A DNA stretch of 64,000 nt, taken from contig ML682007.1 in the NCBI GenBank assembly GCA_007922195.1, positions 11,790,562 through 11,854,561 on the forward strand. Direction: 5' to 3'. The notes beneath the pieces are model-generated. The model was not told where the DNA came from and searched no databases. It saw nothing but the letters and a program-made list of their open reading frames with translations. Position numbers and translations under genes: made by a program. Positions 10,546 to 22,539 of the stretch are shown one piece after another. The DNA is from Podocnemis expansa. Lineage: Eukaryota > Chordata > Testudines > Podocnemididae. Every line of letters begins with the position of its first letter. Position 1 is the first letter of the stretch.

Positions 10546-12956
10546 GACTTGGAGAAAAGGCTAGAAGTAGCCTACCAAGGCAGGAAAGATCCTGAGCAAG
10601 CAGTGGAACAGGTGTAAAATCTCTCCAGGCAGGAGGGCATGAGAGGGATGCAGAATAAGTTGGAGAATGATTGCAAGCAGAGAGGCCCAGGAGTAGAAGA
10701 AGAAACATTGACTAGTTAGACTTATCTTAGGACTTTTTTGAGTTTTAGTATGAGTTTATTTTCTGTGAATAGATCCAGATTCCAAGGTAGGGTGGCCAGT
10801 CGTGCATTCTCAGAATACCAGATCTTCCAGTACTTCTAGGAATGGCATGTACTGACCTTCCTAATGTGATCCCACTTCCACCTGCAACTGTGGGGCCTAT
10901 TTCTGGTCCCTCGTGTGTGCACGTCTCTGGGCAGAGTTCCTCTGGGCAGCATCCGCTGGCTCCCTCAACACCTTCCAGGGGCAGTGGGTGCTGTCCGGGG
11001 TTCTCTGCTCAGTGTCCCCTTCAAAGTCCTTGTTTTAAACCTTTGACCTTCACACCCATTCCTGTTTTTCATTCGTTGTCCTAAGCAATCATTTGAAGCC
11101 AGGCCTAGTGCCACCTGGTGTAGGCTGCAGGAGGGGTTTTAGAAGTAGGTTAGCGCAGGCCCCACTGCCTTCAAAAGGACCAGTGTAACCTCAGATGCAT
11201 AGTGCATGCAAGTTCATGCTACATAGGAGGTGCCATTGGAAGAGTATTCTGCCTCGTTCCTGCCAGCCTGAGCTTGAGGTAACACTGGTGTGGGTGAAGC
11301 TGCACGCTCTTCAAAATGACGTCCCCTATCCAATACCAGACAGAACCATGTCTGGCTTTGCTGAGTGCTAGACAAGGGACAAATATTAGAGCAACAGGGC
11401 TGTCCAGTTTAATGCCAGACAAATGACCATGCTTCCCTAAATGGGTATTTTGACCACCAAAGAAGTGCACAGCATTTGTAGAATGAGCCCTGAAGAAGGG
11501 CAAAGAAAGATCTCTCTCCTAAGTGGGCACCAAGGAGGTGGCTACCCTGTTTTACAAGAGCATTTTGCTTTGAGTAGGAATGATACAAGTGTCAAGGATC
11601 ACGTGACAAACATCCCACATAGATTTCTGAACTCCCTCACTGCTGTCAGAATGTGCACCTGCCTTGTCAGCAGAACGAGACATGCTAAATATTTCAAGCC
11701 AGAATGGAGAAGCAGGTTTCTCTCTGTGTAGTTAATCATTTAGGATAAATCAGGCCGAGCAAGTAATTCTAGTACTGGTTCACAGGAAATGGATTCCAGT
11801 ACCTGCTATTGATTGGATAAGCTATGAAGGGTTTAAAAATTATTCTAATACAGTCTGAATGCTTGCAGCTTCCACTGATGGCCATGTTAGAGAATTACAG
11901 GAACAATCCCTTAGATGTAACAAAATCATACAATAACTTACCAGTCAGACAGAGTTGTACATTATTACAGTTCTGGTGAGGTGATAATTAGGAAATAAAC
12001 AGTCAAGTGCCAGAAAAACACTTTCCAATGCCATAATTTAACTTCAGGTATTATATTAAAAATGAAGAGTCAGTTTGGTCACCAAATCCATTAATTTATC
12101 TTTAATGCTGACTGTATGCTGTATATTTTGTATGGTTCTGATGTAGCGTATAATATGGTAAAAAAAAAAATGGCCAATCACTTGTAAAGATCAGAATCCC
12201 AATTACTACTTAATTGAGCTGTTTACTATACTTGGAAAGGCTTGCAATTGCCATACACGTGCTGCACTAATGTAACATTATTAGAACATATTCTTTTTAA
12301 GTGCTTCAGTCTGGAATTGCATGAGGCTGTATCTCAGGATAGCAATTCAAGAGAGAGTGAATTGATTTACAGTAAAAGCATCAAAAATTAAAAGTAAATA
12401 AATATTATCATCTGTTTGTCTTAGAGTCAGAGAGATCAGAATATTTAGTTTCCATCTCGAAAACTTATTTGAGGTTTTTTGTAGGAGGTGGGGGAGCAAC
12501 AAAAATTAAAAACCAGCATAGAGTCTCCATGGAAGAGAGAACACAGTGACTTAGCCTAACAAACATTGGTAGCTAGTTTGCAGTCTGGCCTAATGCTAAC
12601 TGGGAAATTCCTCAGTGGTGCATAAAAACCAGAATGGCATTCTGGCAGAATGGCATAGCTACATAAAGCACTCTTCTGCCCTCCATCGAATTCAGGCCCC
12701 TGCAGTTTCTATGTTTAGTGTTTTCAGGAAAGCATTTGGCACCTCCTTTTTCTCCAGTGTATTCTTCTCTAAATTGATTTGAAATATGATGGACTCAGGC
12801 ATTCTGCCCTGCACTTTGCTAAGGAAAGTGAGCTCTGATCAGTCCTGTGTGGCTCCTTCTGATTTCCTGATATCATTGGTGGTGATGTGACTGTTTTGTG
12901 GGCTGGACCTTTCTCCTGCAGATGGCAAGTTGGCCAGGATGATGTTTTCCTGAACT
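10546..12956. other. Unassigned sequence
   Basis: No supported exon or element. The part 10850-11080 is somewhat C-rich with a chance plus frame (10842-11084). From 11700 on it is AT-rich unique sequence. Confidence 0.5.
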
Positions 12957-13079
12957 GCTTTGCACTCTGCTTAACATGCAGAAGGTCCTGGGTTCAATTC
13001 CCAGGGGGTTGGACTCGATGATCTCATGAGGTCCCTTCCAGCCCTATGACTTGACTTGACTTGACTTGACTTGACTTGT
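12957..13079 (+). mobile_element. tRNA-headed SINE with CR1-like tail, copy 1
   Basis: The head has an anticodon-arm stem (TCTGC/GCAGA) around the loop TTAACAT, giving anticodon AAC (valine-like). Then come AGGTC and a perfect T arm (CTGGG TTCAATT CCCAG) containing the B box GGTTCAATTCC. The tail GGTTGGACTCGATGATCT plus CTTCCAGCCCTATGA matches the 3' end of the CR1 at 44170-44377 read in reverse. It ends in five (TTGAC) units. The D arm and A box are absent apart from GCTTTGCAC at the start. It was probably mobilised by CR1 machinery. Confidence 0.85.
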
Positions 13080-13425
13080 CTTTGTGTATTCAAATCCTAA
13101 AGTTGCATTCACAGCTCCTTCCAGGGTCTGCTCTTCTGTACGAACAGCTCTGTACCCTCTCAGTAGCCTCAATGAATTTTGGGATGAAAGGTTACCAAGG
13201 AGAAATGTACTTGACTGTGTTTGATGCTCAGTAGGACAGATTCTGCAACATTTACCTGGATAAAATAACTTCAGTGGTACTGCTCACCTGACTACAGAGT
13301 TCAGACTCAAGCCCTCGCTTAGATGTTTGCAGTTCATTGTGGAAACAAAATTTTACCTGGAAAAGCCAAAGCTGCAGATTTAAAAGCAGGCTTGTAAACA
13401 CTTTAGACTTTTATAAGAAACAAAA
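13080..13425. other. Unassigned sequence
   Basis: Nothing recognisable between the SINE and the next PLE copy. Confidence 0.6.
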
Positions 13426-13435
13426 ATCATTCCCC

Positions 13436-13609
13436 TTCAGCAAAACAAGCAAGGAGCGCTATGGCACTTAGACTAACAAATTTATTTATCGCATGAGCTT
13501 TCATGGGAGCTCAACAAAGCTCATGCAATAAATAAATTTGTTAGTTTTTAAGTACCACAGGACTCCTTGCTTGTTTTGCTGAACTAGACTAACATGATTA
13601 CCCCTTTGG
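13436..13609. mobile_element. Penelope-like tail, inverted dimer with target duplication
   Basis: The antisense left half starts inside the tail at TTCAGCAAAACAAGCAAGG. The sense right half runs to the tail's far end (AACTAGACTAACATGATTAC, CCCCTTTGGA). Between them lie two facing copies of GCATGAGCTTT/AAAGCTCATGC. Flanks are ATCATTCCCC (13426-13435) and AACATTCCCC (13610-13619), 9 of 10 identical, so the palindrome inserted as one unit. Confidence 0.8.
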
Positions 13610-13820
13610 AACATTCCCCGTCAATAATTGAACTACAGTTAGAATGTAAAAACACGAAACCGGCATGTGTGGCTGTCTTCAGATTTGGGGGGAAGGGGTA
13701 TGGAAGTTGGGGTACCGGTAGGCTTACCTTCATCCCTGCCAAAACAAGAGTTTTAGGTATAAATTTAATGGTGAAAACTAGAAAGTGTGATGTTAGCTAA
13801 TTGTACTTCAATATCACTTA

Positions 13821-14023
13821 GGCCATATCTACACTGACAGTGGAAAACTCACCAAGATCAGATCTGTCTTTCCAGATTGACTTAATTAGCAGTCAGTGAA
13901 CACATTATGCTGATCCAGAAATCAACTTAGTAAAATAACCCCCTCAAGTGGTGCAGCACAATGAAATCCTGTGCTCAAGGAGGTGAGGAAGTCAATGGGA
14001 GTTATGCAAGTGCAGACCAGTCC
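13821..14023. mobile_element. Harbinger-type MITE with TTA target duplication
   Basis: The left end GGCCATATCTACACT and the right end AGTGCAGACCAGTCC are imperfect inverted repeats. TTA lies immediately outside both ends (13818-13820 and 14024-14026), the 3-bp duplication expected of PIF/Harbinger. Non-coding, 203 bp. Confidence 0.7.
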
Positions 14024-14026
14024 TTA

Positions 14027-17000
14027 GAAACCTCCTCTATATTTCAGTATAAAATTGATCTTGCCTGGTGTTGAAAAGACTTGAATCAGTGTACAAATAT
14101 GTCTGATCAAAAAATCTCTTTGAAAAACACAATATTCCATGCCAGTGGAATAAAGACAGTCTGCTGGTAACGTGTTGGGCAATAAAAGAAAATTCATAAC
14201 TCAGGCTAAAAGTGTAAGCCAGGCCTGGTTTCTGAGTAATGCACACCAGATAATTCCGATGGACTGTTTTGAGCAGTTGACTATTTTGCCATTTAGAAAG
14301 ATTACCTCTTCATTTGTTCAGCAAACGCCAAGCAGGTGTATTTTCCAAATCGTGAGACATTCCATCAGTAATTTAGAATTAATTTTAGTAGAATGGTGGC
14401 AGGTTCTGCCTAAGAGACAGATCAGCTCTACAACATTTGTTGTTTATTCCATGCCTGAAAGCTGAATAACCTGGCCACGATAGATTAGGCAATCAACCAT
14501 TCACGTACAGCACCTTTCTCTCAGGTGTATATTTTTAAAATTTATTTTAAAGTACTGATTGCTGGGGTTTACTAGTTTGTTACATTAGATCTTCAGTATC
14601 AGAGTAGAGCTAAGAAAGTGATTTTTAACAAAGTTCCATATGAAAGATCTCTCTGAGTTCCATTCCAAACTTGGCACAATGAATGTGAAATTATGTTGGG
14701 CTTCAAAACTTCCTATGCCATCTGGAGTACCACAGCAAACTGAATTCAGAACCAGAGAATAGATGAGAAATGTTTTAAATGACCAGTTTCCCATATATTT
14801 CTTTTCCCTAACTAAGGTTCCAAATCAGAAAAATACTTAAGCATGTTCCTGACTTCAGGCATGTGAATTTAGATTAATAGAACAACTAACACACTTAAAA
14901 TCATGCCTCAGTACCTCTCAGAATCAGGACCTACTGTTCCATTGCTTTGTATGTCAATGAAACAGAAACAGAATAGTTGTTTCCTTCCTTTTCTGACACA
15001 CACAAAACCCAGAAGAAACTCTAGGGAAGTCAAAGGTTCAAATCACCTTGAATATTATAAAACATTAATTCTACCCTATATTCTGAGGCACCTGATATTT
15101 TTATTGAGGATGGACAAGCTGGCTCAAATAAAATATGCAACACCCAAACTTCTGCAGTAAACATGAAGCGGATTAAATGAGAGCTGCTTCTGAGGTTAAC
15201 AAAACTCATCTTTGCCATTTGCTACTCGTGGTACCAATCTGTAGGCAGGTCTTCAGCTGATGTAAATTGTCATAGTTCCAATGTCTTTAGTGCAGCTATG
15301 ACAGTTTTTTAAACCAGCTGAACATCTGGCCCAAGACTTACTCAACATTGGTAATATTACAGTGTCAAGGAGGTATTACTTGAAATGTCTGTAGTATCTT
15401 AAATAACCTAAGCTAAATGGAGCTTTCAGAAGACATTCTATGATGTGGAGGTTGATTGGTTTCCTAGCCTGCTGCTATATCCGTACTTTTTATTGGGGAG
15501 GCTCAATACCACTACTAAATGATTTTGAATAATGCACTTTTTTTAAGAGCAGGTGCCTAGAAGTGCTTCACCATCCCTCAGTTCCTGACACTTCAGCTAA
15601 TCTGATAAATTCTGGGGCAATCTAAGGATTTTCAGGAATGCCATAAAAATCCTACATGTTCTTGGGAGATGAATTTTGTGGGAAAACCAAGACTACTATG
15701 CATACCAAATTTGGTCCAGCTCCACTTAGATTTGTGTGCATGTGTTCACATGCAACATCACCTATCCTTTCTACAGTGTTTTGGCTGAGAAAACACCAGA
15801 TTCTGAACACTAATACACCATATAAAATTCAGTAAGATGTACCAGTGTTTTGACCCTTTTAGAATTGTGTGTTTTGATTTACTGATCATCCCACTTCTGT
15901 TCCCAGATGCTGAAGCTGCTTTCCAAAGGGGAAAACTAGAATGTCTAGCCAATCTAACTGTAAAATATTGAAATGGTCAAAGTAGCATAGTGTAACTTAG
16001 GAATGATCTCCAGCATTAAAAATCTGATGTCACCTTCTCATGACAATGATTATACCAACTAGCAAATCTCTCATTGTCTCTTGGGGTAGTGTTTGAAGAG
16101 ATTGTAAGGAAAGATGTTATGTCTGACTGAATGCAAGCTTGTTATTGTCAAAACTAATTTTGTGCCCTCTCTTGGAGGCAATAGATTATATTTGAGACCT
16201 TTCCTGAAGAATTTCCTTTCAAACAGCAGCACTTTATTGTGAGGGTATTAAGAATCATACTAAAAATAGGATGTGCCTAATTCACCCCTGTGTTGATTCA
16301 GGTGTTTGTTGATATAACAGACCTATTAGCTCTTTGATGCTTCATCACTTGAAAAAGCCACTGGCAAGGTGCAAGGTTCAATACATTACAATAAGAGATG
16401 GAATTAAAAAGCCTTACCGATGAACTCCAATGAGGAACAGCAGAGCTGCTTATAGGTGGTTTTGTACGTTTATAACTTTACAAGCTTCACACAAAGTCTT
16501 GTTCAGACTTGGATGACCATGAATTAAAAATAGAGAGAGCTCATATTACAGTAATTTGAGATTAAAGTAAGGCAACAAGGAGGAACGTTAACGAGCTTTC
16601 AGAAGATTATGGAAATGGTAATGGTATTGGTGAGAGAACATGGATATGCAAAGTGTAAAGTAGACAATATCAACAAGTCTAAAGTAACTCCTGGAAACAG
16701 AGCCAGTTAGAACCATTTCAGTGGTAATATACATGCACCAATAATTGCAAATGGCTACCCCTCTGGAAATGGCCAACAATTCCAAATGTTATCACGACTT
16801 TTCCATTTTGTGGCCTGTTACTTGTACACTTCCTTCTATACGGGAAGAATGCATCTTTTGCCTACATTTCCTAAGGCACTGAACACTTACAGTGCGGGGG
16901 GGGGGGGGGGATGGGGAAATGTGGCCAATGAAGAATATAAGCAGTGTTCATATTGGATTAGATAAAGAGTAATGAGGAGAAACAAATGTAGTGGATTCAG

Positions 17001-18971
17001 CAAACTCTGAATTCACGTAGCCTTGGAGGTGGGATCCCCAGTCTTGCATCTGTCGGTGCACATAATTGTTGTGTTCATTCATTTACAGTGGGTGTTAAAT
17101 GGATGTTATCTTAGTCTATATTCTATATTCCAAATACTGTGTTCCATAATAAAAGCTGTACAACCTATGGGCCACATTCTTTCCATATTATGGGCACATA
17201 GTTCCAGTTGATACTAACAGCAGTTACACACATGCATCATGAGAAGATAATCAAATGCTTTGCCAATGGCCTTTTTTACATTGCCACAAAATTGTCAAGA
17301 AAGTTGAAGAACAGTTGCTCTTAAACATTTGTCAGACAAATGTTTAAAAATTAAAATTAGAAACCTTCTTTTCTTTCAATTATTTGGTGAAAAAAGGAAT
17401 CGTATTCTAGAAATTGTTTTTTTCTTGATGTGGGAAACCTATGGAAATACATGAATGTGCACTTTCGTTTCTTTGAAGCACTTGAGGAACCAAAAAGATT
17501 TTGTTGCTTCAGTCACTGTAAAATTTCCCAAACAGATTTCAGGTAATAATTATTAATTTAATTAAGGACAACACAGATGACCTTCTCTTTGTTACACTAG
17601 AGTTCTGACAGGTAGCACTCCACCTAAAAATACCTTGATCTATGAAATGCTGTGGAAAATCTTAATAGATTAATGAACCCTAGGAGACACAGAGAAGTCA
17701 CTTTAAAAAGAAAACAGAAGATTAAAAGACAGAGCTGAGTATCAAATACTAATCTGATTAGTCCATGATAAAGGATACTGGAAGCTGAAGGAGAGAAACT
17801 GAGTACATGAAATAAATTTTAGAATGGAGGAAGATTCATAGGCCATGGAGATTTAGAAATGTTTTAAAAATGAGAGTATGACATTTGAGAATAGTTGATT
17901 AAAAGCTATTCTGTGCCAATGTTGATTTTCATTGGGTGCTCTGTGTAAAAAACCATGGAGTAAATTGAAATTCTAAATACTGGGGAATGCTGCAGATTCA
18001 ATTAAGTAGCTAAAGGAAAAAAAATTCAGCTTTGATCATAGTTTATTTCAGGTCCCTACTGTCTGTTGAATGATTTAACAGACAATTTTTGTTAATGTGC
18101 ATACAGAGAAATAAGTCCTATGGGAAGTGTTATAAAGTCAGAGCAATACTATTTAAAATCAGTACTCCGCAGGTGCCTTACAGTATGAGGAGCTGGTAAA
18201 GTCCTTTGCAATACTTAGGTGGTTTTTTTTTTCTTGCATCTCATATAGAAGCTGCATTTTAGTTTGCGGCATATTAAGTACTCACTTTAAGGTTATCTGC
18301 CTGAATATTTTCTCTCTAAAAAAAAAAAATGAAGCTTCATTGAAGAACATTAAGCCTTGACACACTCAACTAACGAGTGATCTGTAGATGCAGACTGTTT
18401 GATACAATTCAAAACTTGCTTTTAGTAGGCACTTTTGTTGCTAAAAAGCCAAGCAAGTGCGTGGAATTTCAGTCTAAATTGGATGGTTTGTTAAAAGTAT
18501 AGCTATTACGGTGGTTGCGTACTGATAGCACAGTAGGAACCCAGGATCACAGCAGGAATGTGGTGTTCTAACATGATGCATCACAGCTGAATGCACATAG
18601 TGAAATTAGAGGATGAACTCATCTGAGGACCCTGGCACCAGGAGTCAACTCAGATGATGAGTATCCATTTTGCGGTGATATACCTGCAGACAGAGTTCCT
18701 TAGTGGATAGTGGTTAACTGGCTACTTTATAGGAGTTAGCACATCTACATAGAAACTATTGTGAGCAGCTCACTATATGGTCTATACTGCTGTTAAAGCA
18801 TACATATACATTCTGTTTCACTTGCGACTGATGCTTGCTCAGTTACAGTTGAGGAAAAAGGGAAGATTTCCAGGTGAGACTGAGGACATGGCTTTTATTA
18901 ATACTTTTTTCATTTTATAATGTTTTCCAGTGTGCTTTGTAAAGATTAATGAAGTCAGCTTTAGAAGAGTC
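14027..18971. other. Long unassigned AT-rich stretch
   Basis: No supported gene or mobile element in nearly 5 kb. A G15 run lies at 16896-16910. Frames are all under 100 codons. Part of it may be conserved non-coding sequence, but only an alignment could tell. Confidence 0.5.
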
Positions 18972-18982
18972 CTGAGTGACAG

Positions 18983-19165
18983 TTTCCAAAAGGGGGGTTG
19001 TGTTAGTCCAGTGCAGCAAAACAAGCAAGGAATCTGGTGGCACTTTTAAAGACTAACAAATTTATTTATCACTTGAACTTTCAAGGGATTTTCTTCCACA
19101 AAGGTTCAAGTGATAGATAAATTTGTTAGTCTTTAAAAGCGCCACCAGATTCCTTGTTTGTTTTG
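18983..19165. mobile_element. Penelope-like tail, inverted dimer with target duplication
   Basis: The left half is antisense (GTTAGTCCAGTGCAGC to GACTAACAAATTTATTTATC). The right half is its near reverse complement (GATAAATTTGTTAGTC, then GCCACCAGATTCCTTG). Both halves share the private variant AATCTGGTGGC/GCCACCAGATT, so one half was copied from the other or from one template. Flanks CTGAGTGACAG (18972-18982) and CTGAGTGGCAG (19166-19176) match in 10 of 11. Part of the right flank could belong to the tail itself (GCTGA). Confidence 0.8.
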
Positions 19166-19176
19166 CTGAGTGGCAG

Positions 19177-20017
19177 GGAAATATTAATCCTCATTTTACA
19201 GATTTGGAAAGTAAAATCCAGAGAGTTAGTCTGAAGGGTCACAGCTGTTATCAGAGCTCAGATGAGAACTCTTAAGTAGAGCTAGTTGATGTTTTTGGGG
19301 TGAACCTTCGTATGCAGATACAGTGACAACAAAAAATTTGTGTTGGTTTTGCCCCATTATTTGGGTTGAAAAGAAGAAAAAGAAAGCGTTGAAACAAAAT
19401 GTATCGAATGTAAACTCTGACAGGCATTGGAACCACAGGCAATATCTTTGGGAACCATATTGTATTCGCTTTATACATTATTATGGACCAGGGATTGTAT
19501 GCAACTGTAGGATGGGAGGATTTCCATGCATGCTGCAGGAACAAAAATAAAGGAGTGGGAGGAGGAGGCGGCCAGAGAGATTAAGATTAATCATTTAGAT
19601 TTGAAACGCTCATGGCTAGGTACTACCTGTGGTGAGGCTTGCAAATACTTGTTCAAATTGGGCTTTCCAGAGACTGCCAAAGATAGGGCTTTTGAGATAC
19701 AGAGGCTGGATTTAAACTGACTGAGGGACTTTTTTTTCTGATCCAAAAAAACTCAGAAAGGCTCTTCTCTCCCAGAGGGGTCCCAACCCTTCAGAAAGGT
19801 TAGAAAGACTTTGGCTTACTAAGGCCCCATAAGGCTGATGGGTGACCACAGGTAAGCTTTTGGCATATAGATAGGAACATTTTTTTACATAAATTTTCTC
19901 TTGAGGATTAATGTGCTTGTGTGGTAACTTGTTATACTACACTGCTCATAGCCTCTGCAGAGAAGCAAAGTACAGGCTCTTGAATGTTAGGCAGACTGGC
20001 ATGCTGGGTTTTATTAC
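19177..20017. other. Unassigned sequence
   Basis: No supported feature. Chance frames at 19272-19720 on both strands have no recognised domain. Confidence 0.55.
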
Positions 20018-20030
20018 AGCATAAGGCAAG

Positions 20031-20172
20031 TTGCAAAGTGGTAGCCATGTTAGTCTAGTTCAGCAAAACAAGCAAGAAGTCTGGTGGCACCTAAAGGCTA
20101 ACAAATTTATGCAAAATATGTGATTTAATAAATTTGTTAGTCTTTAAGTGCCACAGGACTCCTTGCTTGTTT
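20031..20172. mobile_element. Penelope-like tail, inverted dimer with target duplication
   Basis: Antisense half 20040-20110 (GTAGCCATGTTAGTCTAG, GGTGGCACC, CTAACAAATTTAT), then sense half to 20172 (AATAAATTTGTTAGTC, CCACAGGACTCCTTGC). The hammerhead-like core is absent from the centre. Flanks AGCATAAGGCAAG (20018-20030) and AGCGTAAGACAAG (20173-20185) match in 11 of 13, both differences being transitions. Confidence 0.85.
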
Positions 20173-20185
20173 AGCGTAAGACAAG

Positions 20186-22054
20186 GAGCTATTTAGCCAT
20201 AAGCCCTGCCAGTCAGAAGGGAGTGAGCAAGGATCCCTGCCAAACACAGGTAATAGCTGGAAACCTGAAACCTGACTGCACTCTCCTGGGGTGGGTCCCA
20301 GTGGAGAGATGACAAAGGAGCTGCCACTCTGAAACTGATGTACACTACTTTTCATTTCAAATTGTACTTCAAATTTATTATTAAAAGTTAAGAAGTGTTT
20401 AAAAGAGAGCTCATATAGTGAGGGATTGTGCTGTTTACTCTAGACAGTTGCAAATTAGGATTTGCAGGGTTGGGCTAAACAAAGCCTTAGTTGTAAAATG
20501 TGCCATCTTGTTTTTCACAATAACTGTAATCACACATTCAGGATATTTGTTGCTACATTTATTTATTTGCTTATTTATTTATTCTTTGATTTGTTTCTTT
20601 TGCCACCCAAATATTTAGTTTATCAGCTCTAGTGAAAGCAGCTGTTTGGGAATAATGCTGGAAATTTTATTTTTTAAAAAAACAATTTGATTACATAGAA
20701 AAATAATTGAGGCATTGACAGAGCTTTATTTACCTTTCTTTCTTCAGACAGCTATGCTCAAGATATTGCAAACCACAGGAAAAAAGTTCACTGTATCCCA
20801 AATATAAATAGGCCTTTCAATTTATTGTCAAAGCTTTGACATCAGGTTCATTTACAATCACCTCTTTAGCTGCTTCTAACACTGATGCTCTTCAGATACA
20901 TTATGTGCAATGCAAAGCAATTTACACTGGTGATTGGCATTGGCGTGTGTGTTGTGTTGTGTTAGTGACTATGACTCTAGTCATGAACCAGGATTCCATA
21001 GTGCTAGGTAGTGTTTAAACACAAAATAAAAAGTCGATCGGTGCCCCAAAGACCTTACAAATCTGGCTGCACTAATACAAATACAGATGGGTTTGGGTTC
21101 TATTCTGGTCAGCTATAGACTTGCATTATGTTCCCCAGTTGCCTCAGATTCCTCATCTGTAAAATGGGTATAATAGCACTTTCATCTACCATACTTCACA
21201 AAGCTTTGAGATTCTGGCATAGAAGTTGCAATCTACACTCAAGACATCTATTATAAAGTCTAATAAATCTAGACTAGGACAAATGTTACAACACATTTTT
21301 AGTGGATATTTGATTTTATTTTTATATGAAGACACTTCATCTGTTTCAATGGACCTTTAGTTTGCTATTCATGAATATTTTAGTAAATGAGTTTACAGGC
21401 AGGAATGTTGCTGAAACAGCCATTGAAAAGAAAAGTTGCTGAAAATTTGCAGAAAGCTAGATTTGCAGTCTCAAATACCTGCTGTGGAAACCTGAATCTG
21501 AGTTCTTGAAGAAGACACATGCTATGTGATCTGTTAAAACAGCTTACATTTTTTAATATTTTATATTTGCGCAAAACTGCTTATCAACAAATAACAGCTC
21601 CAGGATTACTTGTAGAGTGATATTTGTCTATCATTGTATCATAGGTTTCTGCATTGCCACCCCTCATTGTAGAGTCTGAGCACCTTCCATTTAAAATCAG
21701 TGGCAATACTAAAGTCTTTTTTCTTTCCTGGTTAGATCCAGGTGTTTAATTCAGTGACTAATACTGAATAACCAACAAATTTGCTAACTTAGCATTTGTG
21801 GAGAATATGTAAGTAGAAAAAATAAATCACTACATAAATTATTTATTACAAATCATTTACTTTGCTCCGTATAGATCATAAGGAGCCATCTAATAAAGAG
21901 GTTGACATCTGATCTTTTCTTTAGATTTCCATGTTTATATTAAGACCTGTTCTCTAGACACTTATCTCTCTCCTTTCTTTATTGTCTGTGTGACACTAAA
22001 GTTCATGGCTGTGGTTTAACTCTTTCCTAGTTTGAAAGTATTTAACTTACAAGG
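20186..22054. other. Unassigned AT-rich sequence
   Basis: No supported gene. A TTTA-rich patch lies at 20559-20583. Confidence 0.55.
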
Positions 22055-22172
22055 GCTTAGCACCTCTGCTTAACATGCAGAAGGTCCTGGGTTCAATTCC
22101 CAGGGGGTTGGACTCGATGATCTCATGAGGTCCCTTCCAGCCCTATGATTTGATTGATTGATTGATAGATAG
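22055..22172 (+). mobile_element. tRNA-headed SINE with CR1-like tail, copy 2
   Basis: Nearly identical to copy 1 from CTCTGCTTAAC to CTTCCAGCCCTATGA, with the same AAC anticodon loop, B box and CR1-like tail. It begins at the equivalent place (GCTTAGCAC), lacking a full D arm. It ends in (ATTG)n where copy 1 has (TTGAC)n, so the 3' microsatellites arose separately. Confidence 0.85.
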
Positions 22173-22539
22173 TGTTCTTCCTTTCAATCAGATTCATTAA
22201 TTGCAGCTTGTCTCCTATATAAATGTCCTGATAGGCTGGTAAAGCGGAAAGGAATTGAGGAACATCAGTTGTGTCCAGTAAAATACTAATGTGGTGATTT
22301 CCAGCTTGACCATTACACCAGTAATTGAACTGGGGACTTCCAGAGCTAGAATCATGAGCTGCTACAGGTTGAGCTACAGATTCAGTTCTCACTGGTGTTT
22401 ATTGTAGCAAATCAGTGTTTTCCTCAGGAATCAATACAGGGGGGAGGTTGGATTTATGGGGAGGTATGTGTGGGATGGGAGGGTGAGGGTGGGCTGCATG
22501 ACACCATAATGAAAAGTTTCACAACCATTTCATTAGATT
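22173..22539. other. Unassigned sequence
   Basis: No supported feature. A G-rich patch lies at 22438-22495. Confidence 0.55.

Noticed and set aside
12968..13012. Possible valine tRNA gene
   Set aside because: Anticodon and T arms fold, but the D arm, A box and acceptor stem are missing, and the sequence continues into a CR1-like tail. It is a SINE head.
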